The position numbers and the translations under genes are program-made. Of a DNA stretch of 7,020 nt, positions 1-6,177 are shown piece by piece. The stretch's first letter is position 1. Each line of letters opens with the position of its first letter. Origin of the DNA: Chloroflexota bacterium (GTDB taxonomy: Bacteria > Chloroflexota > Dehalococcoidia > SZUA-161 > JAUWZY01); assembly GCA_030615045.1 (NCBI GenBank), contig JAUWZY010000047.1:1-7020 (forward strand), read 5' to 3'. Under the pieces are notes generated by a model. That model worked only from the letters and a program-made list of their open reading frames with translations, ran no database searches and was not told the origin of the DNA.

Positions 1-2079
1 ATTGGTGCATCCTGCTCTATCGACCCCGCTCTCATCAGGAGAATACCAAGCACCATGAGGAATACAAACAACCCCGGGCATAATCCGCTCGGTTACTTTG
101 GCGCTGATAATCATTCTGCCCCTGTCGTTAAAGACTGTAACCATATCGCCGTTTTCGATCCCTCTGGCCTGGGCATCTGTGGAGCTAATCCATATTGCCT
201 GTGGCTCAAGCTCCCGCAGCCAGGGGATATTCTCAAACTGAGACAGGGCTCGCAGCTTAAAGTGGGTGGTAACCAATTGCAGCGGATACCTCTCCGCCAG
301 GGGGTCGTTGCCGCTCTCCCAGGTCTCGACATACTTGGGAATAGGTGGTATCTGGGGATGGTTCATATCTGCCAACTGCTGAGAATAGATCTCGATCTTC
401 CCCGATGGGGTAAGGAATGGGTTATTCGCTGGGTCCTCTACCTCCTTCTGGAAGGCAATATATGGCTCAGCAAGCTTGACTCTATGGAGAGCAGCCTTGC
501 GGAACGCATCATAGTCGGGGATGCCAACTGTCTTCGCCGCTTCCCTGAGCCGCTCATCCTCTGTCCTGTTATCATAACCGGAGATGCCCAGTCGATCAGC
601 CAATTCAATGTCTATCTCCAGATGCGATTTCGATTCATACAATGGCTCGATGGCCTTATTCAAATAAGCATAGAAGGGAGGGGTTCCCAACCCGGCGCTG
701 AAGTCATTTCTCTCCAGAAGGGTATTGACTGGGAGCAAGATATCGGCGAACTTAGCCGTTGGCGTCATAACCTGCTCCTGAACCACGATGAACTCCAATG
801 TTCTCAACGCAGAGACGATTTTGTTGATATTGGGGAACTGATTCAGATAGTTGGTGCACACCAGGTAAAGCAATTTATAGTCGGCATAATAGCCCCCAGC
901 CCTCCCGCCGAGGATGGCATCCGCTAATTTGGTCCAGTGTATCCGAACTCGGCTTGGGGGGGCATCCTGCTCAACCGGATTATCTACGCTCTTCGGAGGC
1001 CGGGCCAGTTTATATGGATACCCACCATAAACCGACTCCCACACTCGCCCTGCGGCATCGCCTCCGTGGATGCCGATGTTGCCTGTCAGCGCGGCCAAGG
1101 TTATCGCTGCCCGATGATACTGCTCTCCGTACGCAGTGCGACCGGGAGAGATCCCGGCAAGCAGTGCCGCCGGCTTGATAGTGGCATACTCCTTGGCCAG
1201 AGCCTCAATGGCGGCTGCTGATACGCCGGTAATGGCTTCCGCCCAACCCGGGGTTTTGGGCACGCCATCTTCCAGCCCCATGACATAATCCTTGAACTGG
1301 CTGTAACCGATGGTGTACCTATCGAGAAAGGCTTGATCCTGAAGGCTCTGCTTGATGATCACGTATGCCATCGCTATCAGCATTGCGGCGTCAGTGCCCG
1401 GTCTGATCGGTATCCATTGGTCGGCGAAAACAGCGGCGGAGTCGGTATATCTGGGATCGATGGCGACGATCCTGGTCCCCGCTTCCCTGGCCTGAGCCAG
1501 GTACCAGCAAGTGTTAGCCCCGCCAACGGTATTCGCTGGATCCCAGCCCCACATGATTATCAGCTGAGAATTAAGGAGGTCATCCCGCGTATTTCCAGTA
1601 GCTGCGGCCCCATAGGTGACGCTCGATGCAAACGTGCCTCCTTCAAATGAGGGGATGCCCCAGGCGCTAGTGTAGCCACCTGAAAGGCAAAGCAGCCTAT
1701 CGATTGTTCTATTGTTGTGTAAATAGGTGAGATCGCCGCCCGATGCTACGAATAAAATAGCAGCTGGCCCATAGCTTTCCTTGACCCGTGTTAGTTCATT
1801 GGCTACCGTGCCGAGGGCTTCGTCCCAGGAGATCCTCTCGAATTTCCCTTCTCCCCTGGCACCCGTCCTCTTCATGGGGTACTTGAGCCGATCGGGGTCG
1901 TATACCCTCTGCCGATAGGCTCGGCCCCGAAGGCAGGCTCTGAATTGAGGCTCTTCTCCATCATCGGTTTCGATTCTGACAATCGCCCCGTCTTTGACGT
2001 GGACTTTGAGCACACATGACCCGCCGCAGTGGCTGTTACAAAGGGTCCGGATCACCTTTTGTTCACTGGACAATTCCAT
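1..2079 (-). CDS. DMSO-reductase-family molybdopterin oxidoreductase, catalytic subunit (3' end cut off by window)
   Basis: The minus strand reads open for 693 codons from ATG at 2079 to the left edge, with no stop. An N-terminal Fe-S motif has Cys at residues 14, 18, 22 and 49 (CNSHCGGSC, then RACLRG), the usual [4Fe-4S] site of this family. It is followed by RISWDEAL, typical of the molybdopterin domain. Ser144, in a GGYTSAWGIPS stretch, lies where DmsA-type enzymes place the Ser ligand to Mo. ADILLP (445-450) and a molybdopterin-dinucleotide-binding domain from about residue 598 complete the fold. From typical family length I infer that only some 30-50 residues are missing. The family reduces or oxidises oxo-type substrates with bis-MGD; the substrate here is unknown. 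There is no Tat signal, so a cytoplasmic location is inferred. No iron-sulfur or membrane partner subunit is visible. The start is ambiguous: AGGAGG abuts this ATG, so TTG at 2073 (codon 3) may be the true start. An in-frame ATG at 2121 has a poor ribosome site. Confidence 0.93.
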   Translation of the reverse strand, partial: MELSSEQKVIRTLCNSHCGGSCVLKVHVKDGAIVRIETDDGEEPQFRACLRGRAYRQRVYDPDRLKYPMKRTGARGEGKFERISWDEALGTVANELTRVKESYGPAAILFVASGGDLTYLHNNRTIDRLLCLSGGYTSAWGIPSFEGGTFASSVTYGAAATGNTRDDLLNSQLIIMWGWDPANTVGGANTCWYLAQAREAGTRIVAIDPRYTDSAAVFADQWIPIRPGTDAAMLIAMAYVIIKQSLQDQAFLDRYTIGYSQFKDYVMGLEDGVPKTPGWAEAITGVSAAAIEALAKEYATIKPAALLAGISPGRTAYGEQYHRAAITLAALTGNIGIHGGDAAGRVWESVYGGYPYKLARPPKSVDNPVEQDAPPSRVRIHWTKLADAILGGRAGGYYADYKLLYLVCTNYLNQFPNINKIVSALRTLEFIVVQEQVMTPTAKFADILLPVNTLLERNDFSAGLGTPPFYAYLNKAIEPLYESKSHLEIDIELADRLGISGYDNRTEDERLREAAKTVGIPDYDAFRKAALHRVKLAEPYIAFQKEVEDPANNPFLTPSGKIEIYSQQLADMNHPQIPPIPKYVETWESGNDPLAERYPLQLVTTHFKLRALSQFENIPWLRELEPQAIWISSTDAQARGIENGDMVTVFNDRGRMIISAKVTERIMPGVVCIPHGAWYSPDESGVDRAGCTN

Positions 2080-2085
2080 CCTCCT
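2080..2085 (-). promoter_or_regulatory. Shine-Dalgarno AGGAGG of the molybdoenzyme gene
   Basis: On the minus strand a perfect AGGAGG ends directly against ATG 2079-2077, leaving no spacer. The in-frame TTG at 2073-2071 would have a 6-nt spacer, which is near optimal. The site therefore argues for a TTG start two codons inside the ATG, although the ATG is the conventional choice. A 5-bp hairpin (2092-2104, TGCGC-CTT-GCGCA on the plus strand) lies just upstream and could affect access to the site. Confidence 0.6.
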
Positions 2086-2206
2086 GGCGGCTGCGCCTTG
2101 CGCATTGTCGGTCTTTCGCATCCTGCAATCAGGGAGCTACGCTTTTTGTTCTTTGTAAAGCTTCCTCACCAGCTCCGCCTTTTTTTGCCCCAGAAGCCCG
2201 ACAAAT

Positions 2207-2244
2207 GCACCGCAGCTCCGCTGAGCTTTATCTTGCTGCCGTGC
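2207..2244. repeat. Inverted repeat / stem-loop in the divergent intergenic region
   Basis: gcaccgcagc (2207-2216) and gctgccgtgc (2235-2244) are complementary at 9 of 10 positions, with a single mismatch and an 18-nt loop. Inside, AGCTC/GAGCT forms a shorter alternative stem that would compete with it. Read on the plus strand, the stem is followed by TTTTCT, which looks mildly terminator-like. No plus-strand gene precedes it, so a role in the minus-strand leader is more likely. Confidence 0.5.
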
Positions 2245-2265
2245 TTTTCTGCCGGCACTAGCACC

Positions 2266-2293
2266 ATTATAGCACTCTGAATCTCTAAGTAAA
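2266..2293 (-). promoter_or_regulatory. Candidate sigma70-type promoter for the molybdoenzyme gene
   Basis: Reading the minus strand, TTTACT (2293-2288, 4 of 6 matches to TTGACA) is followed after 16 bp by a perfect TATAAT (2271-2266). It faces the molybdoenzyme gene and predicts a start near 2259. Its -10 box lies 78 bp from that of the opposing plus-strand promoter, so the two could be controlled together. Confidence 0.5.
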
Positions 2294-2345
2294 GGTGATA
2301 CCGTTTATAGCCAAACTCAGCCCCTTACCCATTTCACATCCGATC

Positions 2346-2354
2346 TGTTATAAT
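2346..2354 (+). promoter_or_regulatory. Extended -10 promoter for the plus-strand operon
   Basis: TGTTATAAT matches the extended -10 consensus TGnTATAAT exactly. No strong -35 box sits at the right distance: TTACCC at 2325-2330 matches only 3 of 6 with an 18-bp spacer. That fits an extended -10 promoter. Predicted transcription starts near 2361, giving a leader of about 90 nt before the UPF0261-like gene. Confidence 0.5.
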
Positions 2355-2356
2355 TA

Positions 2357-2366
2357 TTCCGCGGAA
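2357..2366. promoter_or_regulatory. 10-bp perfect palindrome at the predicted transcription start (candidate operator)
   Basis: TTCCGCGGAA is a perfect palindrome that begins two bases after the -10 box and spans the predicted start at about 2361. A protein bound here would block the rightward promoter. It is short enough to arise by chance, and no regulator gene is visible, so an operator role is inferred from position only. Confidence 0.35.
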
Positions 2367-2390
2367 GAGATGCTTACGCAGAAAATCAAG

Positions 2391-2411
2391 CGCTCACCTT
2401 TGTGGTGAGCG
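2391..2411 (+). repeat. Perfect 8-bp stem-loop in the leader of the UPF0261-like gene
   Basis: CGCTCACC (2391-2398) pairs fully with GGTGAGCG (2404-2411) around a 5-nt TTTGT loop, 38 bases before the start codon. No T-run follows, so it is not an intrinsic terminator. A second small stem, CGAG/CTCG (2410-2413 with 2419-2422), shares two bases with it, so the two could be mutually exclusive. It could stabilise the mRNA, act as an attenuator element, or serve as a DNA binding site. Confidence 0.45.
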
Positions 2412-2449
2412 AGGTTATCTCGGCTTATTTATAGTGGCGAGAGGAGATT

Positions 2450-3691
2450 ATGAAAAAGACAATAGCGCTTGTGGTGACTTTGGATACCAAGGGGGAGGAA
2501 TCGAGATACGTTAAGGAGCTGATAGAGGGAGGCGGTTACAAGGTAATCGTGATCGATGTTGGCACTGGGGCCCGGGGCAGTCTTCTCTTTCCTCCCGATG
2601 TCTCCCGGGAGGAGGTAGCTCAAGCTGCCGGGGTCACGATTTCGGATATCCTCTCCCTGGGAGAAAGGGGCCAGGAATTCAAAATCGCGGAGCTAATGGC
2701 GAGCGGGGGGGCGAAGATCGCGAAAGAGCTCCATGTCTCAGGCGAGTTGGATGGCATCATCTCCATCGGTGGCACCATGGGCACACACCTGGGCACAACG
2801 ATCATGAAAGCCCTCCCCTTCGGCGTGCCTAAGGTCATGCTCTCCACCGTTGCCTCAGGAGATACCCGTCACTACATCGGCACCGCAGATATCACCATGG
2901 TTCCATCTATAGCCGACATTGCCGGCTTGAATCGAATAACTGAGACCTCCCTTATCAGGGCAGCGGGGGCAGTTATGGGGATGGTTGCCACTGGCGAGGT
3001 TAAACTATCACCAAAGCCACTTATCGGAGTTACCACGCTTGGTGGCACCACTGCCTGCGCCCTCCGCTTCAAGGCTTTTCTGGAACGGAGGGGATACGAA
3101 GTCGCTGTGTTTCATGCCATCGGCATCGGGGGGCAAGCGATGGAGGAGATGATAGAGCAGGGGCTGATCTCCGCGGTTTTTGACCTGTCGACCAATGAGG
3201 TGGTGGATAACCTGTATGGCGGGTTTACCGATGCCGGTCCCTCAAGGCTGGAGGCTGCGGGGAAGAAAGGCATCCCCCAGGTGGTGGCTCCAGGCAATGT
3301 AGACCATATCATGTATACCTCTGCGGAACTGATACCTGATAGATTTAGGCATCAGAAGGTGCACGTGCATGGTCCCACAATACACGTTTTGCGCACAAAG
3401 AAGAAAGAGATAATGGAAGTGGGCAAGGTTATGGCGGACAAATTGAACAAAGCCATTGGCCCCACGGCAGTGATATTCCCGAAAAAGGGGCTCTCCATTT
3501 TGGATATCACGGACGGGGAGATATTCGATGATCCGGAGGCCAATCTCGCCCTCCTCGAGGTGTGGAAGGAAAACTTGAAGCCGGAGATAGAGATCTTGGA
3601 ACTCGACGTCCACATCACCGACGAGCGATTCGCTCAGGAGGCAGCAACACTGCTCTATAGATTGATGCAACAGGGCAAGGAAACAGGTTAG
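2450..3691 (+). CDS. UPF0261 / Tm-1-like ATP-binding domain protein
   Basis: This 413-residue protein matches the UPF0261 (Tm-1-like) family in length and motifs. It has an N-terminal LDTKGEE (residues 11-17), glycine-rich SIGGTMGT (from 105), STVASGDTR (132-140), YIGTADITMVPSIADI, and a second-lobe LGGTT near residue 197. The family has two Rossmann-like lobes. The plant member Tm-1 binds ATP and inhibits a tobamovirus replication protein, but the bacterial role is not established. Bacterial members are often encoded with, or fused to, a TIM-barrel partner. Here there is no fusion, and the next genes encode an SDR and a different type of TIM barrel. ATG 2450 is preceded by GAGGAG at 2441-2446. 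It is the first gene of the plus-strand run and ends in TAG. No signal peptide or membrane segment is visible. Family assignment is confident; function is unknown. Confidence 0.9.
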   Translation: MKKTIALVVTLDTKGEESRYVKELIEGGGYKVIVIDVGTGARGSLLFPPDVSREEVAQAAGVTISDILSLGERGQEFKIAELMASGGAKIAKELHVSGELDGIISIGGTMGTHLGTTIMKALPFGVPKVMLSTVASGDTRHYIGTADITMVPSIADIAGLNRITETSLIRAAGAVMGMVATGEVKLSPKPLIGVTTLGGTTACALRFKAFLERRGYEVAVFHAIGIGGQAMEEMIEQGLISAVFDLSTNEVVDNLYGGFTDAGPSRLEAAGKKGIPQVVAPGNVDHIMYTSAELIPDRFRHQKVHVHGPTIHVLRTKKKEIMEVGKVMADKLNKAIGPTAVIFPKKGLSILDITDGEIFDDPEANLALLEVWKENLKPEIEILELDVHITDERFAQEAATLLYRLMQQGKETG

Positions 3692-3700
3692 GAAGTCTAA

Positions 3701-4504
3701 ATGACGGAGAAAGGCATCTTTGACCTTTCCGGGAAAGTAGCTCTGGTTACTGGTGGAGGTATTGGGCTGGGGCGTGTCTTCTGCCAGGCGCTGGCTGAAT
3801 TTGGAGCCGATGTGGCCTGCGCTGATATCAACCGGGAGTGGGCTGAGGAAACAGTTGCCCTGATCGAGAAGTTTGGCCATCGCACATTGGTAACCATGGC
3901 GGATGTCTCTAAACCGGAGGAAGTTCAGTCGATGATAGCAGCAACAGTAGCAGAATTGGGCAGCATCGATATCCTGGTCAATAACGCCGGCATCACAACT
4001 AAGCCAGCCAAGTTCCATGAGATGCCAATCGAAGATTGGGATAGACTCATGGCGATCAATCTCAGGGGCGTATTCTTATGCATGCGGGCGGCGCTTCCAG
4101 TGATGATAAGGCAGCAGAGAGGCTGTATCATCAATATCTCCTCGGTCCTTGGGCTGGTGGGTCTTGACCCCGAGATTGCCAGCTACGGCAATTACGGCGC
4201 TGCTAAGGCTGGAGTGGTTGCTCTTACCCGGCAGGGAGCGGCGGATTATGGCAGAGACGGGATCCGGGTAAATGCCATTGCTCCCGGTTGGCATACCGGA
4301 ACACGCATCAGCGCAAGCTGGCGCTCTGAATGGCCTGCGGAAAGGGAGCAAAGATATCACCAGTTGATCACCGAACGCACTCCGCTGGGGCGACGAGGGG
4401 AGGCAGGCGAGCTCAAGGGTTTGATCATCTATCTGGCCTCGGACGCATCGAGCTTTGTCACCGGCCAGGTATTTGTCCAGGATGGTGGCTGGTCGGCATT
4501 ATGA
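3701..4504 (+). CDS. SDR-family NAD(P)-dependent oxidoreductase (FabG-like)
   Basis: This is a complete classical short-chain dehydrogenase of 267 residues. It shows the cofactor motif TGGGIGLG (17-24), Asp42 at the end of the second strand (suggesting NAD rather than NADP), D68-V69, NNAG (94-97), and a catalytic set Asn120, Ser148, Tyr165 and Lys169 (YGAAK). The ending VTGQVFVQDGGWSAL is also typical. It should oxidise an alcohol or reduce a ketone on an unknown substrate in the cytoplasm. It starts 9 bp after the UPF0261-like gene. Its ribosome site, AGGAAG (3690-3695), overlaps that gene's TAG stop, so translational coupling in one operon is likely. Specificity cannot be read from the sequence. 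Confidence 0.95.
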   Translation: MTEKGIFDLSGKVALVTGGGIGLGRVFCQALAEFGADVACADINREWAEETVALIEKFGHRTLVTMADVSKPEEVQSMIAATVAELGSIDILVNNAGITTKPAKFHEMPIEDWDRLMAINLRGVFLCMRAALPVMIRQQRGCIINISSVLGLVGLDPEIASYGNYGAAKAGVVALTRQGAADYGRDGIRVNAIAPGWHTGTRISASWRSEWPAEREQRYHQLITERTPLGRRGEAGELKGLIIYLASDASSFVTGQVFVQDGGWSAL

Positions 4505-4534
4505 TTTTGACTTCGTGCTGTGTAGGCGGCTTAA

Positions 4535-4567
4535 AATCCTCTCGCCCTGCAGGGAAGATAGAGGATT
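4535..4567. repeat. Compound dyad between the SDR and carboxyltransferase-like genes
   Basis: AATCCTCT (4535-4542) is perfectly complementary to AGAGGATT (4560-4567). Between them lies the palindrome CCCTGCAGGG (4545-4554). RNA could fold as an 8-bp stem, an internal loop, then a 3-bp stem with a TGCA loop. No T-run follows, so this is not a standard terminator. It sits in the 182-bp gap (4505-4686), which otherwise holds only a 14-codon frame at 4602-4646 with a fair ribosome site. It may be a processing or stability element within the operon, or a protein-binding site. Confidence 0.45.
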
Positions 4568-4686
4568 CTGGAGTCGCAATTTCTACAGGAAGGGGGTTGG
4601 AATGGGTGCTAAGATACGGATCACGGAGCGTGCTAAAGGATTCTGAGGCGAGTTCATAAAATATTTGCAGAAAGGGTTTTGGTAAC

Positions 4687-5985
4687 GTGAGCGAGATCGA
4701 TTTTGTCGACCAAACGATACGAGATGCTCAGCAGAGTCTTTGGGCCTTCAGGATGAGGTCTGACATGATACTCCCCATAGCACCGATAATGGATCGTGTC
4801 GGGTTTAAAGCTATTGGGACTATAGGTCCGCGCGGCTTTAACGTGGCTATCCGTCTCTTTCATGAAAACCCCTGGGAGAGGATCCGGTTTCTGTCCAAGG
4901 CGATGCAAAGGACTCCTTTGCGTACCTCGGTCACGGCCACAAGCGTCGCCAGCTTTGGCATTGAATCGCTGGAGCTCAATGCTCTGTGGATAAAGCGGTA
5001 TATCGCTAACGGCATAAAGTGTTTATGGTTTTGCGATTACCAGACGGTCATGGACAAGACCTCCTACCTGGCAAAAGTAGCCAAGGCTGAGGGGGCTGAA
5101 ATTTCTATGGGATTGATGTATTCGGATAGTCCAGCGCATACCGATGAGTTCTTTGCCCAAAGTACCCGCAAGATGATGGAGCTGAAGGATTATATTGATG
5201 TCATAACTATAGAGGATGCAGGGGGGGTTCTAACGCCGGAGCGCACTCGGACGTTTTTGCCCGCGATTCTGCAGAATTGCAATGGGATACCCGTTGAGCT
5301 CCATGTACACTGTAATACCGGGCTTGGTCCTCTATGCTATTTGGAGGCTCTCCGGTTGGGCATCAAAACGGTTCATGTGGCAGTTGCCCCCCTCGCCAAT
5401 GGCACTTCCTTGCCATCTACAGAAAATATTTTGCGAAATGCTCGCTATATGGGTTTTTCGTCGAACTTGGATGAGGAAGCGCTCACAGCTATGTCCAATC
5501 ACTTTAGAGAGGTGGCGCAAAAAGAAGGTCTGCCAATAGGAGCGCCAGTAGAATATGACCTCTTGTACTATAAGCATCAGGTGCCTGGGGGGATGATGAC
5601 GAATCTGAAACGCCAGCTCGCTGAGTTGGAAATGGAACAGCGGCTGGAGGAAGTTCTGGAGGAGGTACCTGTGGTGCGCAAGGAGCTGAGTTATCCTGTT
5701 ATGGCTACACCCTTCTCCCAAATAGTAGGCGCCATAGCACTAAGCAATGTCATCGCCGGTAAGCGGTACCAAGTGGTATCTGATGAGACGATCCTGTACG
5801 TGCTGGGCTGTTATGGGGAGCCACCTGCTCCTATAGACCAAAACATTAAGGATAAGCTAACCAGCTTGCCCAGAGCCAAAGCACTTCGAAATTGGGAGCC
5901 CCCATCTGTAGCCGACTTGCGTGCGAAATATGGCTCCGAACTCTCCGACGATGACTTGTTGCTCAAAGTTATAGTGCCAAAATGA
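4687..5985 (+). CDS. Pyruvate carboxylase/oxaloacetate decarboxylase carboxyltransferase-like protein (HMGL-like plus PYC_OADA domains), no biotin domain
   Basis: The 432-residue protein has an HMGL-like TIM barrel (about 1-290) with VDQTIRDAQQS near the N-terminus, FHENPWERIR, HVHCNTG (206-212) and GTSLPS (239-244). A PYC_OADA domain follows, starting at PGGMMTN (300-306). True carboxyltransferase subunits move CO2 between biotin and pyruvate or oxaloacetate. Several signature residues differ. RDAHQS is RDAQQS (His to Gln at 15; metal-ligand Asp13 kept). The segment that normally carries the carbamylated Lys (IKDMAG) reads IEDAGG, with Glu176 in its place. HTHD is HVHC (Asp to Cys at 209). 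There is no C-terminal biotinyl domain or MKM motif, and no separate one in the window. The start is GTG 4687: the frame is closed upstream by TAA at 4657, and AAGGG lies 10 nt before it. Fold assignment is firm. Biotin-dependent activity is doubtful; an aldolase or lyase-type reaction is an alternative. Confidence 0.88.
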   Translation: MSEIDFVDQTIRDAQQSLWAFRMRSDMILPIAPIMDRVGFKAIGTIGPRGFNVAIRLFHENPWERIRFLSKAMQRTPLRTSVTATSVASFGIESLELNALWIKRYIANGIKCLWFCDYQTVMDKTSYLAKVAKAEGAEISMGLMYSDSPAHTDEFFAQSTRKMMELKDYIDVITIEDAGGVLTPERTRTFLPAILQNCNGIPVELHVHCNTGLGPLCYLEALRLGIKTVHVAVAPLANGTSLPSTENILRNARYMGFSSNLDEEALTAMSNHFREVAQKEGLPIGAPVEYDLLYYKHQVPGGMMTNLKRQLAELEMEQRLEEVLEEVPVVRKELSYPVMATPFSQIVGAIALSNVIAGKRYQVVSDETILYVLGCYGEPPAPIDQNIKDKLTSLPRAKALRNWEPPSVADLRAKYGSELSDDDLLLKVIVPK

Positions 5986-5991
5986 TATAGT

Positions 5992-6069
5992 AGCCCGGCT
6001 GTGACACATTCTGCCTTTAGCCGTTGAGTAATTTGGGGCGAAAGGAGTTATGCGACCCGAGGCCGGGCT
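5992..6069. repeat. Separated 8-bp inverted repeat upstream of the PEP-enzyme promoter
   Basis: AGCCCGGC (5992-5999) and GCCGGGCT (6062-6069) are perfectly complementary, 62 bases apart. The right arm ends one base before the TTGACA box. The spacing is too large for an ordinary terminator. It could be a pair of binding half-sites, an RNA stem closing a large loop, or chance, since the same GC-rich octamer recurs inside the downstream gene near 6790. Confidence 0.3.
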
Positions 6070-6070
6070 C

Positions 6071-6099
6071 TTGACAAAGCCAACCGTGCGGCATAAGAT
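6071..6099 (+). promoter_or_regulatory. Candidate sigma70-type promoter for the PEP-utilising-enzyme gene
   Basis: A perfect TTGACA (6071-6076) is followed after exactly 17 bp by TAAGAT (6094-6099, 4 of 6 matches to TATAAT). This predicts a start near 6106 and a leader of about 70 nt. It suggests the last gene can be transcribed independently of the upstream genes. The promoter lies inside a 28-codon frame (6050-6136), which argues against that frame being a gene. No intrinsic terminator was seen after the upstream stop at 5985. Confidence 0.5.
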
Positions 6100-6167
6100 A
6101 CAAGGCATCGAAGGGGGTGAGAATGGGATAGGATAGTTGGGAATATCAGGATCACAAAAAACCGAAA

Positions 6168-6173
6168 AGGAGG
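6168..6173 (+). promoter_or_regulatory. Strong Shine-Dalgarno AGGAGG before ATG 6178
   Basis: A perfect AGGAGG sits 4 nt before ATG 6178. This fixes the natural start of the last gene upstream of the in-frame TAG at 6274. Neither GTG 6277 nor ATG 6322, the first starts after the TAG, has a comparable site. A small hairpin (GGCAT 6180-6184 with ATGCC 6190-6194) overlaps the start codon. Confidence 0.7.
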
Positions 6174-6177
6174 GGAA

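Larger units (their letters stand above)
2080..2259 (-). other. Predicted 5' leader of the molybdoenzyme mRNA, possibly structured
   Basis: If transcription starts about 7 bases past the predicted -10 box, the mRNA carries an untranslated leader of about 180 nt. It holds several inverted repeats: a long stem (2207-2216 with 2235-2244), GGAGCT/AGCTCC (2133-2138 with 2171-2176) and a small hairpin next to the ribosome site (2092-2104). No convincing protein is encoded here. A 33-codon frame (2267-2166) lacks a ribosome site and starts inside the promoter. I do not recognise a known riboswitch. A cofactor-sensing leader is possible given the downstream gene, but this is inference. Confidence 0.35.

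Noticed and set aside
55..927. 290-codon open frame on the plus strand
   Set aside because: It lies fully antisense to the molybdopterin oxidoreductase, whose minus-strand frame has clear family motifs. The plus-strand translation shows no recognisable motif.
1333..1650. 105-codon plus-strand frame
   Set aside because: It is antisense to the molybdopterin domain of the molybdoenzyme and lacks a ribosome site or family resemblance.
2207..2250. Intrinsic terminator on the plus strand (stem followed by TTTTCT)
   Set aside because: No plus-strand gene precedes it and the T-run is short. It fits better as part of the minus-strand leader.
2166..2267. 33-codon minus-strand frame in the intergenic region
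   Set aside because: Its ATG overlaps the predicted -10 box, it has no ribosome site, and the translation is unlike any family I know.
2016..2280. Two overlapping plus-strand frames of about 80 codons over the divergent intergenic region
   Set aside because: They overlap the molybdoenzyme start antisense, have no ribosome site, and their translations look non-coding.
3242..4018. 258-codon minus-strand frame
   Set aside because: It is antisense to the UPF0261-like and SDR genes, both of which are complete with motifs and ribosome sites.
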